NCBI GenBank assembly: GCA_964423875.1
Contig: CAYRGS010000057.1
Coordinates: forward strand, 1 to 22,992
Direction of reading: 5' to 3'
DNA length: 22,992 nt
Source: CAYRGS01 sp964423875
GTDB lineage: Bacteria > UBA8248 > JACPRG01 > G963555815
Shown here: one piece after another, positions 21,997-22,992 of the stretch
How positions within the stretch are numbered: the stretch's first letter is position 1
How the letters are laid out: each line of letters starts with the position of its first letter
Program-made: the position numbers and the translations under genes
The notes under the pieces: model-generated
What the model saw: only the letters and a program-made list of their open reading frames with translations
Database searches by the model: none
What the model was told of the DNA's origin: nothing

Positions 21997-22992
21997 ATGA
22001 CCAATCAGACCGGCCGTAAGGCCCTGCTCGCGGCGGCGAATTCCCGCAAGAAAGACGTGGTCCGATTCCTTCGCGACATCGTGGCGCTTCCGAGCCCAAG
22101 TCTCGGCGAAGAGAAGGTGGCCAAGCGGATTCTCCGGGAGATGAAGCGGCTGAAGTACGACGAGTGCTGGATTGACCGGATCGGCAACGTCATCGGACGG
22201 ATCGGCAAAGGCAGGACCAACCTCCTTCTCGACTCCCACATCGACACCGTCGGCGTGGGCGACCCCAAGGCCTGGACCATCGATCCCTTCAAGGGCAAAG
22301 CCGATTCCAAGGCGGTTTACGGCCGGGGTTCGTGCGACAACAAGGGCGCCGTCGCGTCGATGGTCGTCGGGGCCCCCATCGTCAAGGAGCTGGGCCTGCT
22401 CGACGACTACACCCTCTTCGTCATCGGGACGGTCATGGAGGAGGACCTCGACGGTTACGGTCTCCAGTTCGCCATCGAGAAGTCGCTGCCCAAGCTGGAC
22501 GGCGTGTGTCTGGGCGAGCCCACGAACATGGGCGTCTACCGGGGCCACCGGGGACGGATGGAGATCAGCGTCCGTGCCGGCGGGAAATCCTGCCACGCCT
22601 CCGCGCCGGAGCGCGGCGTGAACCCGATCTACAAGATGGGGCCGCTGGTGAGCGCCATCGAGAAGCTCAACAACCGATTGAAGCCCGACCCGTTTCTCGG
22701 CAAAGGGACGGTGGCCGTGACGAAGATCGATTGCTCGACCCCCTCCCTCAACGCCGTGGCGGACGAGTGCGTCATCTACCTGGATCGCCGTCTGACGGCC
22801 GGCGAGACCGCCAAGAGCTCGATTGCCGAGATCAAGGCCCTTAAAGAGGCCAAGGGGATGAAGGTCGGAATCCTGGACTACGAGACCCGGAGCTATACCG
22901 GCCAGAAGGTCGAGACGGACAAGTACTTCCCGACGTGGGTGCTTCCAGAAAGCCACGTCTTGGTCCAGGCGGGCGCGGACGCGGCGCGACAG
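21997..22992 (+). CDS. M20-family metallohydrolase (YgeY-like), 3' end outside the window
   Basis: Zinc-type amidohydrolase or peptidase cleaving an amide or carbamoyl bond. ATG 21997 has GGTGAGG five bases upstream. The frame is open for 332 codons to the window edge, so the C-terminus (roughly 70-100 residues, with the last metal His) is missing. Metal and catalytic residues seen: H81 and D83 (DSHIDTVG), D114 (GRGSCDNKG), E148-E149 (VMEED), E174 (LGEPTN). H200 in SCHAS lies in the lid/dimer domain. The YRGHRGRME and SCHASAPERG blocks are characteristic of the YgeY / ArgE-DapE-like branch. YgeY is linked in other bacteria to purine- or hydantoin-type catabolism, which would fit the molybdenum hydroxylases here. 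It follows the regulator by 36 bases and is likely cotranscribed. Confidence 0.9.
   Translation, partial: MTNQTGRKALLAAANSRKKDVVRFLRDIVALPSPSLGEEKVAKRILREMKRLKYDECWIDRIGNVIGRIGKGRTNLLLDSHIDTVGVGDPKAWTIDPFKGKADSKAVYGRGSCDNKGAVASMVVGAPIVKELGLLDDYTLFVIGTVMEEDLDGYGLQFAIEKSLPKLDGVCLGEPTNMGVYRGHRGRMEISVRAGGKSCHASAPERGVNPIYKMGPLVSAIEKLNNRLKPDPFLGKGTVAVTKIDCSTPSLNAVADECVIYLDRRLTAGETAKSSIAEIKALKEAKGMKVGILDYETRSYTGQKVETDKYFPTWVLPESHVLVQAGADAARQ

Noticed and set aside
1..22992. CRISPR arrays, insertion sequences, tRNA or rRNA genes
   Set aside because: No regularly spaced repeats, transposase-like frames with terminal repeats, cloverleaf patterns or rRNA stretches were seen on reading both strands.

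Overview
The window is a GC-rich piece of bacterial DNA (roughly low-to-mid 60s % GC by eye) from an accessory, catabolic part of a chromosome. It carries no rRNA, tRNA or phylogenetic marker. The mix of NMT1/THI5-like solute-binding proteins, Rieske and molybdenum hydroxylases, a UbiD-type decarboxylase and a COG0402 amidohydrolase suggests an uncultivated soil, sediment or marine lineage (for example Rokubacteria- or Tectomicrobia-like). That placement is only an impression from gene content.

Layout from left to right. 1-767: no confident gene, only a possible 65-residue helical protein on the minus strand, an 11-base G run and an inverted repeat. 768-3200: a Cu(+)-type P1B ATPase with two heavy-metal-binding modules. 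Its N-terminal YHS domain is cut by an in-frame TAA. 3543-7596: a Rieske oxygenase followed by a complete ABC importer (binding protein, permease, ATPase), all on plus. 7889-8967: a two-subunit ThDP decarboxylase of sulfopyruvate/phosphonopyruvate decarboxylase type on minus, convergent with the importer operon. 9258-11549: a first molybdenum hydroxylase large subunit on plus, with a structured leader. 11764-12804: a lone second solute-binding protein on minus, related to the first. 13104-18524: a plus-strand set of UbiD-family decarboxylase, amidohydrolase and a second molybdenum hydroxylase large subunit. 18549-20950: an SDR oxidoreductase and a phytoene-dehydrogenase-like FAD oxidoreductase on minus. 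21331-22992: a YheO/DauR-like regulator and an M20 (YgeY-like) metallohydrolase cut by the window end.

Together this reads as a transport-and-degradation island for one or more small, probably aromatic or N-heterocyclic, carboxylated compounds. The importer and second binding protein would capture substrate. Rieske and molybdenum hydroxylases would add oxygen, UbiD would remove a carboxylate, amidohydrolase and M20 enzymes would cut C-N bonds, and the SDR, FAD and ThDP enzymes would process the carbonyl products. The substrate cannot be read from the sequence. Several partner genes are absent from the window: FAD and 2Fe-2S subunits for the molybdenum hydroxylases, a reductase for the Rieske enzyme, and UbiX for UbiD.

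The most notable details are the nonsense codon in the copper-pump YHS domain, an amidohydrolase lacking the usual catalytic Glu, and the leader of the first molybdenum hydroxylase gene, which carries a GntR/FCD-type palindrome plus two mutually exclusive hairpins.
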